Part shown: positions 1-5,896 of the stretch, one piece after another | How the letters are laid out: the number at the start of each line of letters is the position of its first letter | How positions within the stretch are numbered: position 1 is the stretch's first letter | DNA from: an uncultured Nitrospinaceae bacterium | GTDB taxonomy: Bacteria > Nitrospinota > Nitrospinia > Nitrospinales > VA-1 | Length of the DNA: 6,326 nt | Reading direction: 5' to 3' | NCBI GenBank assembly: GCA_905182935.1 | Contig: CAJJDL010000051.1 | Location: 1 to 6,326, forward strand | Notes under the pieces: model-generated | The model's input: only the letters and a program-made list of their open reading frames with translations | What the model was told of the DNA's origin: nothing | Databases searched by the model: none | Translations under genes and position numbers: made by a program

Positions 1-1
1 T

Positions 2-37
2 CAAGGGATTCCGGCACAAAAAGGAATAGAGTTTTAA
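2..37 (+). CDS. C-terminal end of an unidentified upstream gene (partial)
   Basis: An open frame enters from the left edge and reads QGIPAQKGIEF before a TAA stop. Only 11 residues are visible, too few to identify a family. The stop and the next gene's ATG share one base (TAATG), an arrangement typical of translationally coupled operon genes. Because the next gene is a TonB-family protein, an ExbB/ExbD-like partner would be a natural neighbour, but the visible tail does not match any ExbD ending I recognise, so this is only a contextual guess. Confidence 0.45.
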   Translation, partial: QGIPAQKGIEF

Positions 38-1110
38 TGAATGTATTAACTAAAAATATGCGTAAAAATCCATTAAAAGTAACACTACTATTTTCGCTAT
101 TGTTACATGCAGCTGGGTTTTATGTTACGTCGAATCTCTCCTTTAATACAAAAATAAAACCTACTGGCGCCGCACCAATTAAAATCACAGCTCTCATTCA
201 AAAACAAGAAGTACAGACTGCAACCATAAAACAGGTCACTCAAAGAAATTCAGTCCAACCAAATCACTCTCCACAATTAGTTTCAACTGACTTCAAGAAT
301 ATATATCCTAAGAAACCAGCTCCAATGCATAAAAATAACCATCAATCAAAACTCGTACAAAGTCACCTCAAGTTTCTAAGCCCTAAAACTATTAACAAAA
401 CACACTTGGCCTCAAATCATAAAGACTTGCCATTAACAATAAAATATCAAAAATCGTTTAGAAAAAAGATTTCAACCATATCACCCCGTTTATTTGAAAC
501 GAGTCAATCTTTACAAAAAGACATAAGCTATTCTCCCAAATTAATTAAACGTATTAACACATCAGAGAAAATTATATTATCCAAAGTCAGCAGGAAACCC
601 ACTAATTCAAACCCACAAACTGACAATTCACTAGATTTCAAACCAATGTCTTTATTTTCAAAGAGTAAAAAAGAACAACTCAATAGGTTTATACCTCAAG
701 TGCGTAAAGCATCTCATGCAAATAATTTCCGTGCTGAGTCTATTGATCAACCGCAAGCAACAACTATGGCAAAATTTATTCCAGAACCAATAAACTCCTC
801 ACAAATAAATATAGGAGAATTACGCCAAGGGTTTCATAAAAAAATCTGGCAGAAGGTAGCAAAGGCAAAATACTATCCGCGAATAGCGCGTCCAAGCGGT
901 TTTGAAGGAGCACCGATAGTGAGTTTTACCCTTGATAAAGACGGGAGCCTTACCAGCATAAAACTAATTAAGAATTCTAAATACGAGATTTTAAATAATG
1001 CCGCTTTAGAAACTATTCGACGGGCAACTCCTTATCCGCCGATCCCCAAACCCCTAGGAAAATTTTCTATTTCCTTTAACCTTCCTATTTCTTATATGCT
1101 AGAGGAGTAA
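37..1110 (+). CDS. tonB: TonB-family energy transducer protein
   Basis: TonB proteins are anchored in the inner membrane, span the periplasm and pass proton-motive energy from ExbB/ExbD to outer-membrane receptors. Three parts are visible. The N-terminal membrane segment (about residues 13-32) carries the S-x3-H pattern (S20, H24) typical of TonB anchors. A long basic, Ser/Thr/Asn/Lys-rich linker covers about residues 33-255. The C-terminal TonB domain (about 257-357) has YYP (279-281), G-x-P-I-V-S-F, DKDG (301-303 region), the N-x-A-A-L helix and a PYPPIPKP motif (331-338). The start at 37 is favoured by an AAGGA 11 nt upstream and the one-base overlap with the preceding stop; an in-frame ATG at 58 lacks a ribosome site. 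The linker has none of the Pro-Glu/Pro-Lys runs of E. coli TonB. The substrate receptor is not shown; a TolA-like role is less likely given the C-terminal motifs. Confidence 0.88.
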   Translation: MNVLTKNMRKNPLKVTLLFSLLLHAAGFYVTSNLSFNTKIKPTGAAPIKITALIQKQEVQTATIKQVTQRNSVQPNHSPQLVSTDFKNIYPKKPAPMHKNNHQSKLVQSHLKFLSPKTINKTHLASNHKDLPLTIKYQKSFRKKISTISPRLFETSQSLQKDISYSPKLIKRINTSEKIILSKVSRKPTNSNPQTDNSLDFKPMSLFSKSKKEQLNRFIPQVRKASHANNFRAESIDQPQATTMAKFIPEPINSSQINIGELRQGFHKKIWQKVAKAKYYPRIARPSGFEGAPIVSFTLDKDGSLTSIKLIKNSKYEILNNAALETIRRATPYPPIPKPLGKFSISFNLPISYMLEE

Positions 1111-1155
1111 GCGGGTGAATCTTAATAAAATTAAGAAAAAATAATCGGAGTTTTT

Positions 1156-1542
1156 ATGAAAAACTTAAATCTTTGGATAGTCTCAATTAGCACAATTATA
1201 ATTTCATTAACTTCTTGTGCTCCCAAACCAACAAAAATTGTACCTCCAGAATTTAAGGCAGGTCAAAACCAATTTCATCGTGTTTGTGCTAATTGTCACG
1301 GCGCTGATGCACTAGGGAAAAACACAAAAGCACCTGGACTCATCGATCCAGAGTATCTACCTGAAAACTTTTCTAATGACGAAATTTACAAACAAGTTAT
1401 TGAAGGCTCTGATAAGATGCCTTCTCAACGCAATAAAATCTCAGACTCAGAAATCACTGAGATCATTAAATATCTTCGTTATTCACAAAAAGAAGCTGAT
1501 CTAGCCATCGAAGAAGATGAACCAGATGAAAGTGATGAATAA
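1156..1542 (+). CDS. Small lipoprotein mono-haem cytochrome c (class I type)
   Basis: This 128-residue protein is predicted to be exported and lipid-anchored. A hydrophobic signal (about residues 5-20) ends in the lipobox LTSC, with C21 as the acylated cysteine. The haem site is C44-A-N-C47-H48, and M88 in the DKMPS segment is the likely distal haem ligand, spaced as in short class I cytochromes c. The body ends with a helix (about 95-112) and then a strongly acidic tail, EEDEPDESDE (119-128). GGAG at 1147-1150, 5 nt before the ATG, supports the start. It lies 45 bp after the TonB-like gene on the same strand and may share its transcript. The likely role is electron transfer at a membrane face in the periplasm; the redox partner cannot be told from context, and similar proteins serve oxidases and dehydrogenases alike. 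Confidence 0.88.
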   Translation: MKNLNLWIVSISTIIISLTSCAPKPTKIVPPEFKAGQNQFHRVCANCHGADALGKNTKAPGLIDPEYLPENFSNDEIYKQVIEGSDKMPSQRNKISDSEITEIIKYLRYSQKEADLAIEEDEPDESDE

Positions 1543-1566
1543 TAGTTTTTGTTCAAATCATAAATA

Positions 1567-1595
1567 TTGACAGCCCAAGCCTTTTTGGCTAGATT
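1567..1595 (+). promoter_or_regulatory. Predicted sigma-70-type promoter for dapL
   Basis: A perfect TTGACA -35 element (1567-1572) is followed after exactly 17 bases by TAGATT (1590-1595), which matches four of six bases of the TATAAT -10 consensus. AT-rich DNA precedes it. Transcription would start near 1602 and leave a leader of about 54 nt before dapL. This suggests dapL is transcribed separately from the tonB-cytochrome pair. It is a sequence match only. Confidence 0.6.
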
Positions 1596-1629
1596 GATCG
1601 ACTTCTAATAGAAACTTTCCACTCGATCA
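1595..1629 (+). repeat. Inverted repeat at the predicted dapL transcription start
   Basis: TGATCGA (1595-1601) and TCGATCA (1623-1629) are perfect 7-base inverted arms separated by 21 bases. The intervening DNA contains a smaller inverted pair, TTCT-AAT-AGAA (1603-1613). The left arm touches the -10 element and the presumed start site, so a two-site DNA operator is more plausible than an RNA hairpin made from the same promoter. No T-run follows, so it is not an ordinary intrinsic terminator for the cytochrome gene. Confidence 0.4.
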
Positions 1630-1642
1630 GAAATAATTTAAT

Positions 1643-1646
1643 GGAG
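1643..1646 (+). promoter_or_regulatory. Ribosome binding site of dapL
   Basis: GGAG lies 9 nt before the ATG at 1656. An in-frame ATG at 1641 overlaps this site but is closed at once by TGA (ATG GAG TGA), so 1656 is the only usable start here. Confidence 0.7.
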
Positions 1647-1655
1647 TGATTTAAT

Positions 1656-2897
1656 ATGTCAGGGAACAACGACTTTATACAGCAGCTATTTGCCGAACGC
1701 CTTGGAGGCAATAGTTTTGGTAAAGATACAAAAATATATAAATTCGAAAAAATAAAACGTGCAAAACGTGCAGCAATGGAAGCAAACCCATCTAAAGAAC
1801 TTTTTGACCTAGGTGTTGGGGAGCCTGATGAGATGGCTTTTCCTGGAGTTATAAAAACGCTTCAACTGGAAGCTGAAAAAGCAGAAAATAGAGGCTATAC
1901 CGATAATGGAATCCAGGAGTTTAAGGATGCTGCAGTAAAATATATGGATGAAGTGTTTGGTGTTAAAGGTCTAGACCCTGATAAACACGTTAATCATACC
2001 ATTGGGTCCAAGCCGGGCCTTGCCATGATTCCGTCTATTTTCATAAACCCAGGCGACATAACATTAATGACGGTTCCAGGATACCCGGTAATGGGTACAC
2101 ACACACAATACTTAGGAGGCGAAGTTGTTAACTTGCCCCTTACAAAAGACAATAAATTCTTACCTGATCTAAAATCAATAAAACCTGACATTGCAAAAAA
2201 AACTAAACTTCTTTACTTAAATTACCCTAATAACCCCACAGGTGCTAATGCGACACTTGATTTTTATAAAGAAGTAGTAGAGTTTGCTAAAAAACATGAC
2301 ATCGTTGTAGTCCAAGATGCTGCATATGCAGCACTCAATTATGAAGGTAAACTTCTAAGTTTTTTATCAGTTCCAGGTGCAATGGATGTCGGGGTAGAGC
2401 TGCACTCTCTTTCAAAGTCATATAATATGACAGGATGGAGAATCGCTTTTGTAGTAGGTAATGAGCTCATAGTAAAAGGAGTATCCCATGTAAAAGATAA
2501 CACGGACTCCGGACAGTTTGCAGCAATTCAAAAAGCTGGTGTCCACGCATTAGAACATCCAGATATTACAGAAAAAATACTCGAAAAATACCGACGTAGG
2601 TTGAGTGCTCTAGTAGAAGCGTTAAACTCTGTAGGGTTTCAAGCAACAATGCCAGGAGGATCTTTCTTTCTATATGTTGAGGCACCTAAAGGAATAAAGA
2701 ATAGTACACGATTTGAAACGGGGGAAGAATTTTCTCAATACCTTATCAAAGAAATGATGATATCAACTGTTCCTTGGGATGACGTTGGAAATTTCACTCG
2801 TTTTTCAGCAACTTTTGCAGCCAATGGACCCGAAGAAGAAAAACGAATTATAAATGAAATAAAAAACAGACTATCATCAGTCGAGTTTGAATTTTAA
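1656..2897 (+). CDS. dapL: LL-diaminopimelate aminotransferase
   Basis: This cytoplasmic, PLP-dependent enzyme converts tetrahydrodipicolinate to LL-diaminopimelate with glutamate as amino donor. It bypasses the DapD-DapC-DapE acylation steps of lysine and peptidoglycan synthesis. The 413-residue length is normal for the family. Fold-type I class I/II aminotransferase landmarks are clear: the substrate-site segment LGVGEPDE (about 52-59), NYPNNPTG (189-196) with N193, D221 and Y224 in QDAAY, the Schiff-base lysine K254 in HSLSKSYNMTGWR, the phosphate-contacting R262, and R382 in FTRFSATF for the substrate carboxylate. The segment RGYTDNGIQEFKDAA (about 79-93) is the DapL-like region that separates it from aspartate aminotransferases. 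It has its own predicted promoter and a good ribosome site. The assignment rests on overall resemblance to annotated DapL proteins; a different class I aminotransferase remains a minor alternative. Confidence 0.87.
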   Translation: MSGNNDFIQQLFAERLGGNSFGKDTKIYKFEKIKRAKRAAMEANPSKELFDLGVGEPDEMAFPGVIKTLQLEAEKAENRGYTDNGIQEFKDAAVKYMDEVFGVKGLDPDKHVNHTIGSKPGLAMIPSIFINPGDITLMTVPGYPVMGTHTQYLGGEVVNLPLTKDNKFLPDLKSIKPDIAKKTKLLYLNYPNNPTGANATLDFYKEVVEFAKKHDIVVVQDAAYAALNYEGKLLSFLSVPGAMDVGVELHSLSKSYNMTGWRIAFVVGNELIVKGVSHVKDNTDSGQFAAIQKAGVHALEHPDITEKILEKYRRRLSALVEALNSVGFQATMPGGSFFLYVEAPKGIKNSTRFETGEEFSQYLIKEMMISTVPWDDVGNFTRFSATFAANGPEEEKRIINEIKNRLSSVEFEF

Positions 2898-2996
2898 CAT
2901 TACAAAAATTCTAATTTGAACTAAGGGCATACCATTTACAACATTTAGAGAATATATATCAGTTATTAAGCCATTCTTTTTCAATCGGTCTGATAA

Positions 2997-3485
2997 ATGA
3001 GCAATACCGCCTTCATTTCAATTGGTTCCAACCTTGGAACTCCAAAAAAAAACTGCATAGAAGCAATTGATATAATATCATCTAACTCCGACATAAAAAC
3101 CATCTCGAAATCATCTTTTTACCAAACTGCACCTGTAGGAAATACTTATCAAGACTGGTTTATCAACTCTGTTATAAAAATATCTACTCAATTAAGCCCT
3201 GATATTTTATTGTCGGTTTTGCTGAAAATAGAATCACAAATGGGAAGAATAAGAAAGGAAAAATGGGGTCCGCGAATCATTGACCTAGATCTACTATTTT
3301 ATGACAACATTATTAAAAAAAATAAAAACCTAACCCTACCCCACCCAGAAATTCAAAAAAGAAACTTTGTCTTACAACCACTTAATGAGATCGAAGGAAA
3401 TTTTATCCACCCATCAATAAATAACAGCATTAATACTCTTCTCAAAGAATCCAAAGACAACTCAGTTGTGAAGAAATTAAACTAA
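2997..3485 (+). CDS. folK: 2-amino-4-hydroxy-6-hydroxymethyldihydropteridine diphosphokinase (HPPK)
   Basis: FolK moves pyrophosphate from ATP to 6-hydroxymethyl-7,8-dihydropterin, the step before dihydropteroate synthase in folate synthesis, in the cytoplasm. At 162 residues it is full length for a single-domain HPPK. Visible motifs are ISIGSNLG (7-14), the pterin-binding QTAPVGN (43-49), the signature W90-GPRIIDLDLLFYD with the magnesium-binding D96 and D98, and HPEIQKRNFVLQPLNEI (116-132). It follows dapL by 99 bp on the same strand; I see no clear promoter, terminator or Shine-Dalgarno there. The ATG at 2997 is supported because the conserved SIGSNLG strand begins a few residues later. 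No other folate gene is present. The gene ends tail-to-tail with thiI, overlapping it by 4 bp. Confidence 0.96.
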   Translation: MSNTAFISIGSNLGTPKKNCIEAIDIISSNSDIKTISKSSFYQTAPVGNTYQDWFINSVIKISTQLSPDILLSVLLKIESQMGRIRKEKWGPRIIDLDLLFYDNIIKKNKNLTLPHPEIQKRNFVLQPLNEIEGNFIHPSINNSINTLLKESKDNSVVKKLN

Positions 3486-4690
3486 TCATCTAAATCATCT
3501 AAATCATCTAAATCATCTAAATTAATTGTCTCTACCATGCCTAAAGCTTCCACCATTAGTTTTTCCCAAGGATAACGCTTCTCATCTAATTCTAAATATT
3601 TTATCTTACTACGTGTGGTTGGATGACTAGGCATAAAAATAGAGCAACAATCTGGTTGTTCCTCTATACTAATCTCGTATGTACCAATTTTTTTTGCATT
3701 CAAAATTATTTCATGTTTATTCATTCCAATTAAAGGACGGAAAACACTCATAGGAACAACGCATGATACAGCTGCAAGGTTTTTCAAGGTTTGGGAAGCA
3801 ACTTGCCCAACAGACTCACCAGTCACCAACCCATCACATTTTTTTAATTCAGCTATCGCATGAGAAATTCGATACATCATTCTCCGGTATAATACAACTC
3901 TATTGGAATCACTACAAAAATCTCTGATTGCAACTTGGATATCCTGAAATGGGATAACATATAATTTGCCTCGACCTTGAAAACGGTTTAAGGTTCGAGC
4001 TAAGCGAACGACTTTATCGTATCCGCCACGACCAAGAAAAGTACGATTATCAAAAAAAATACTATGAACTCGGCACCCACGAGTCATAAGTTTAAATGTT
4101 GATACCGGGCTATCAATCCCTCCTGAAAGCAAACTAAGAACCTGACCAGAGCTTCCAACTGGGAGACCACTAAGTCCGGCAACCCTATTGTCAAAAACTA
4201 TAGTTTCCTGCACACCAATTTCAATTTCTAAAGTAAACTCCGGATGGTTAAGACTAACAGAAAGACCTTCACTTGAAAGCTCTCCCATAATTCGAGAACC
4301 AACTTCAAAATCAACCTCTTTAGAGCTAGATGGAAAAAATTTATTAGAACGACGAGTCCGAACACAAAATTTAAGCTGCCCATTCTGTTTCAGTTTATCG
4401 CGAACAAGACTAATACCCAATGCTGCAATTTCATCAAAGTCTGGTTCCATGGTAATACCAATACTTACAGAGGAGATCCCAGGGACAAAACTTAAACATT
4501 TAATAGCATTTTCTGCATCAACAAGATTAACACGACCTAAGATACGTCCATGAATTTTTTCGATTTGAATATTTTTAATTCGTTTTAAAGAATTACGAAT
4601 ATTACGGACAAGTTGATTTTCAAAGTGCCTTCGGTTTCTACCTTTGAGACCAATCTCATCATAACGAATAAGAAGCGTTCTATTTTGCAT
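3482..4690 (-). CDS. thiI: tRNA 4-thiouridine synthase ThiI (rhodanese-less form)
   Basis: ThiI adenylates U8 of tRNA and replaces its oxygen with sulfur to make 4-thiouridine; in some bacteria it also supplies sulfur for the thiamine thiazole. Domains in order: an N-terminal ferredoxin-like part with IRYDEIGLKGRNRRHFE (8-24), a THUMP domain (about 60-165), and a PP-loop ATP pyrophosphatase domain with LLSGGIDSP (187-195) and GESVGQVASQTLKN (291-304). PDCCSIFMPSHP (346-357) holds C348/C349, in the region of the catalytic cysteine of the family. The protein is 402 residues, like Bacillus ThiI, and lacks the C-terminal rhodanese domain of E. coli ThiI. Its last 12 residues are a repetitive acidic tail. 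It overlaps the upstream cysteine desulfurase by 11 bp and has no visible Shine-Dalgarno, which suggests translational coupling and a shared sulfur-transfer role. Confidence 0.95.
   Translation of the reverse strand: MQNRTLLIRYDEIGLKGRNRRHFENQLVRNIRNSLKRIKNIQIEKIHGRILGRVNLVDAENAIKCLSFVPGISSVSIGITMEPDFDEIAALGISLVRDKLKQNGQLKFCVRTRRSNKFFPSSSKEVDFEVGSRIMGELSSEGLSVSLNHPEFTLEIEIGVQETIVFDNRVAGLSGLPVGSSGQVLSLLSGGIDSPVSTFKLMTRGCRVHSIFFDNRTFLGRGGYDKVVRLARTLNRFQGRGKLYVIPFQDIQVAIRDFCSDSNRVVLYRRMMYRISHAIAELKKCDGLVTGESVGQVASQTLKNLAAVSCVVPMSVFRPLIGMNKHEIILNAKKIGTYEISIEEQPDCCSIFMPSHPTTRSKIKYLELDEKRYPWEKLMVEALGMVETINLDDLDDLDDLDD
3485..3520 (-). repeat. Four tandem copies of a 9-bp unit inside the 3' end of thiI
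   Basis: The + strand unit ATCATCTAA occurs four times with no mismatch (3485-3493, 3494-3502, 3503-3511, 3512-3520). On the coding strand each unit encodes Leu-Asp-Asp, so ThiI ends in LDDLDDLDDLDD directly before its TAG. The unit is a multiple of three, so copy-number changes by slippage would keep the frame. The first base of the array is also the last base of the folK stop codon. Confidence 0.95.
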
Positions 4691-5870
4691 TATTATTTTT
4701 ACTAAAAGTTAAATATAATTTTCGATAGGCCTTAGAAAATTCTTCAAGGAAGATATCTACATCTTCAATCGTATTGTTTCCGGAAAAAGAAATACGCAAA
4801 CTACATCGTGCATTCTCTTCAGACAGACCTATACCAATTAAAATCTTTGATGGTTTTTTCGAGCTAGCACTACAGGCACTTCCTAATCCAACATAAATAT
4901 TTTTTTCTTCCAAATGATGCAAAAGAACTTCTCCTTCTACAGGATAAAAACTAAAATTAACAATCGATGGAGATTGTTTTTTGTAATCATCAATAACCAA
5001 GGAGTTAAAACGAATATTTAACTCAGGAATTTTATCACTTAATTCATTTAATCCTTGAACCAATCGACTGTTAAGAAACTCATAATGTTCCTGCATTTCA
5101 TCAATACGCTCGGTAGCAAGCTCTATTGCTTTTGCCATAGCACAAATTAGTGGAACAGGAAGAGTCCCTGAACGCACTCCTTCCTGTTGTTGTCCCCCAT
5201 GAATAATCGGAGTGATAGAAAGTTTAGAATCGTAAACCAAAAGACCAATACCTTTTGGACCATGAATTTTATGAGCTGAAATCGAATAACCGGCCAAACC
5301 AGACCAAACTTGCGAGGGAATTTTTAATATACCGACTGCCTGAACACCATCCATAAATAACCGGGTCTCAGGTGACCCTTCACAAAGAGCATTAATAATA
5401 AGAGAAGGATCATTTACTGTTCCTAATTCGTTATTTACATGAGATAGACATAATAGTCGTGACCGATTATCAGCGAGAGTTGAAATTTTACTTAAATCAA
5501 GTCGTCCTTCAAATTGAAACTCAAGCATACTAAATGGATCATTTCCTAGTGAACGAAGGTATTCAATCGGTTCTCTCACACTTGGATGTTCAAGTCCAAG
5601 ATAAGCAATCTTTTTATCTGGGAAACAACGACCCTTAATAAATAAATTGTTTGACTCAGTGCCACCACTTGTAAAAATAATTTTGTGTGTAGGAGGAAGG
5701 TTCAAAGATATCGAAATATTGTCGCGCGCACGTTCTATTTTTTTACGTGCATCAAGCCCAATGGAATAAATAGCTCCAGGGTTAGCAAAGTCTGAATCCA
5801 TCGAATCCTTCAGAACATCCATTACCTTCGGAGTTATTCGAGTGGTTGCAGCGTTATCGAGGTAAATCAT
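4680..5870 (-). CDS. Cysteine desulfurase (NifS/IscS family)
   Basis: This cytoplasmic PLP enzyme turns L-cysteine into alanine and leaves a persulfide on its active-site cysteine, for delivery to ThiI, Fe-S scaffolds or other acceptors. The 396 residues show the full family pattern: YLDNAATT (3-10), SGGTESNN (68-75), H95 in LEHPSV (PLP ring stacking), HVNNELGT (144-151), D174 and Q177 in MDGVQAVG, the PLP lysine K201 in SISAHKIHGPKG, HGGQQQEGVRSGT (224-236) and the catalytic C333 in GSACSASS. MIYLDNAATT is the usual amino end, so the start is secure although no Shine-Dalgarno is visible. No iscU, iscA or iscR lies beside it. The overlap with thiI points to a dedicated ThiI partner, as known for NifZ-ThiI in Bacillus; general IscS duty is also possible, so I give no symbol. 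Confidence 0.95.
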   Translation of the reverse strand: MIYLDNAATTRITPKVMDVLKDSMDSDFANPGAIYSIGLDARKKIERARDNISISLNLPPTHKIIFTSGGTESNNLFIKGRCFPDKKIAYLGLEHPSVREPIEYLRSLGNDPFSMLEFQFEGRLDLSKISTLADNRSRLLCLSHVNNELGTVNDPSLIINALCEGSPETRLFMDGVQAVGILKIPSQVWSGLAGYSISAHKIHGPKGIGLLVYDSKLSITPIIHGGQQQEGVRSGTLPVPLICAMAKAIELATERIDEMQEHYEFLNSRLVQGLNELSDKIPELNIRFNSLVIDDYKKQSPSIVNFSFYPVEGEVLLHHLEEKNIYVGLGSACSASSKKPSKILIGIGLSEENARCSLRISFSGNNTIEDVDIFLEEFSKAYRKLYLTFSKNNNAK

Positions 5871-5873
5871 TAA

Positions 5874-5887
5874 TTGATATCAATCAA
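5874..5887. promoter_or_regulatory. FNR/CRP-family-like box between ubiX and the cysteine desulfurase gene
   Basis: TTGAT-ATCA-ATCAA is an exact match to the FNR-box consensus TTGAT-N4-ATCAA. It lies in the 26-bp gap between the ubiX stop and the desulfurase start, ending 3 nt before the ATG. A 12-base perfect palindrome, ATTGATATCAAT (5873-5884), overlaps it. The site would fall in the translation-initiation region, where a bound regulator could only repress or act on a downstream unit; I see no clear promoter next to it. Function is unproven and a chance match in AT-rich DNA is possible. Confidence 0.3.
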
Positions 5888-5896
5888 AATTAAATG

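Noticed and set aside
1121..1135. Small hairpin CTTAAT-AAA-ATTAAG after the tonB-like gene, considered as a terminator
   Set aside because: The stem is only six AT-rich pairs and is followed by A residues, not a T-run, on the + strand.
1994..2191. 65-codon open frame on the - strand
   Set aside because: It is antisense to the conserved core of dapL and has no ribosome site or recognisable product.
2889..2911. Inverted repeat GAATTTT-N9-AAAATTC over the dapL stop, considered as a terminator
   Set aside because: The stem has a single GC pair and no T-tract follows; such matches are expected by chance in AT-rich DNA.
2916..2996. Possible promoter for folK (TTGAAC and TTTACA as -35 candidates)
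   Set aside because: No -10-like element lies at an acceptable distance from either, so a separate folK promoter cannot be supported.
4188..4553. 121-codon open frame on the + strand
   Set aside because: It lies wholly antisense within thiI, whose protein has all family motifs; the translation shows no recognisable domain.
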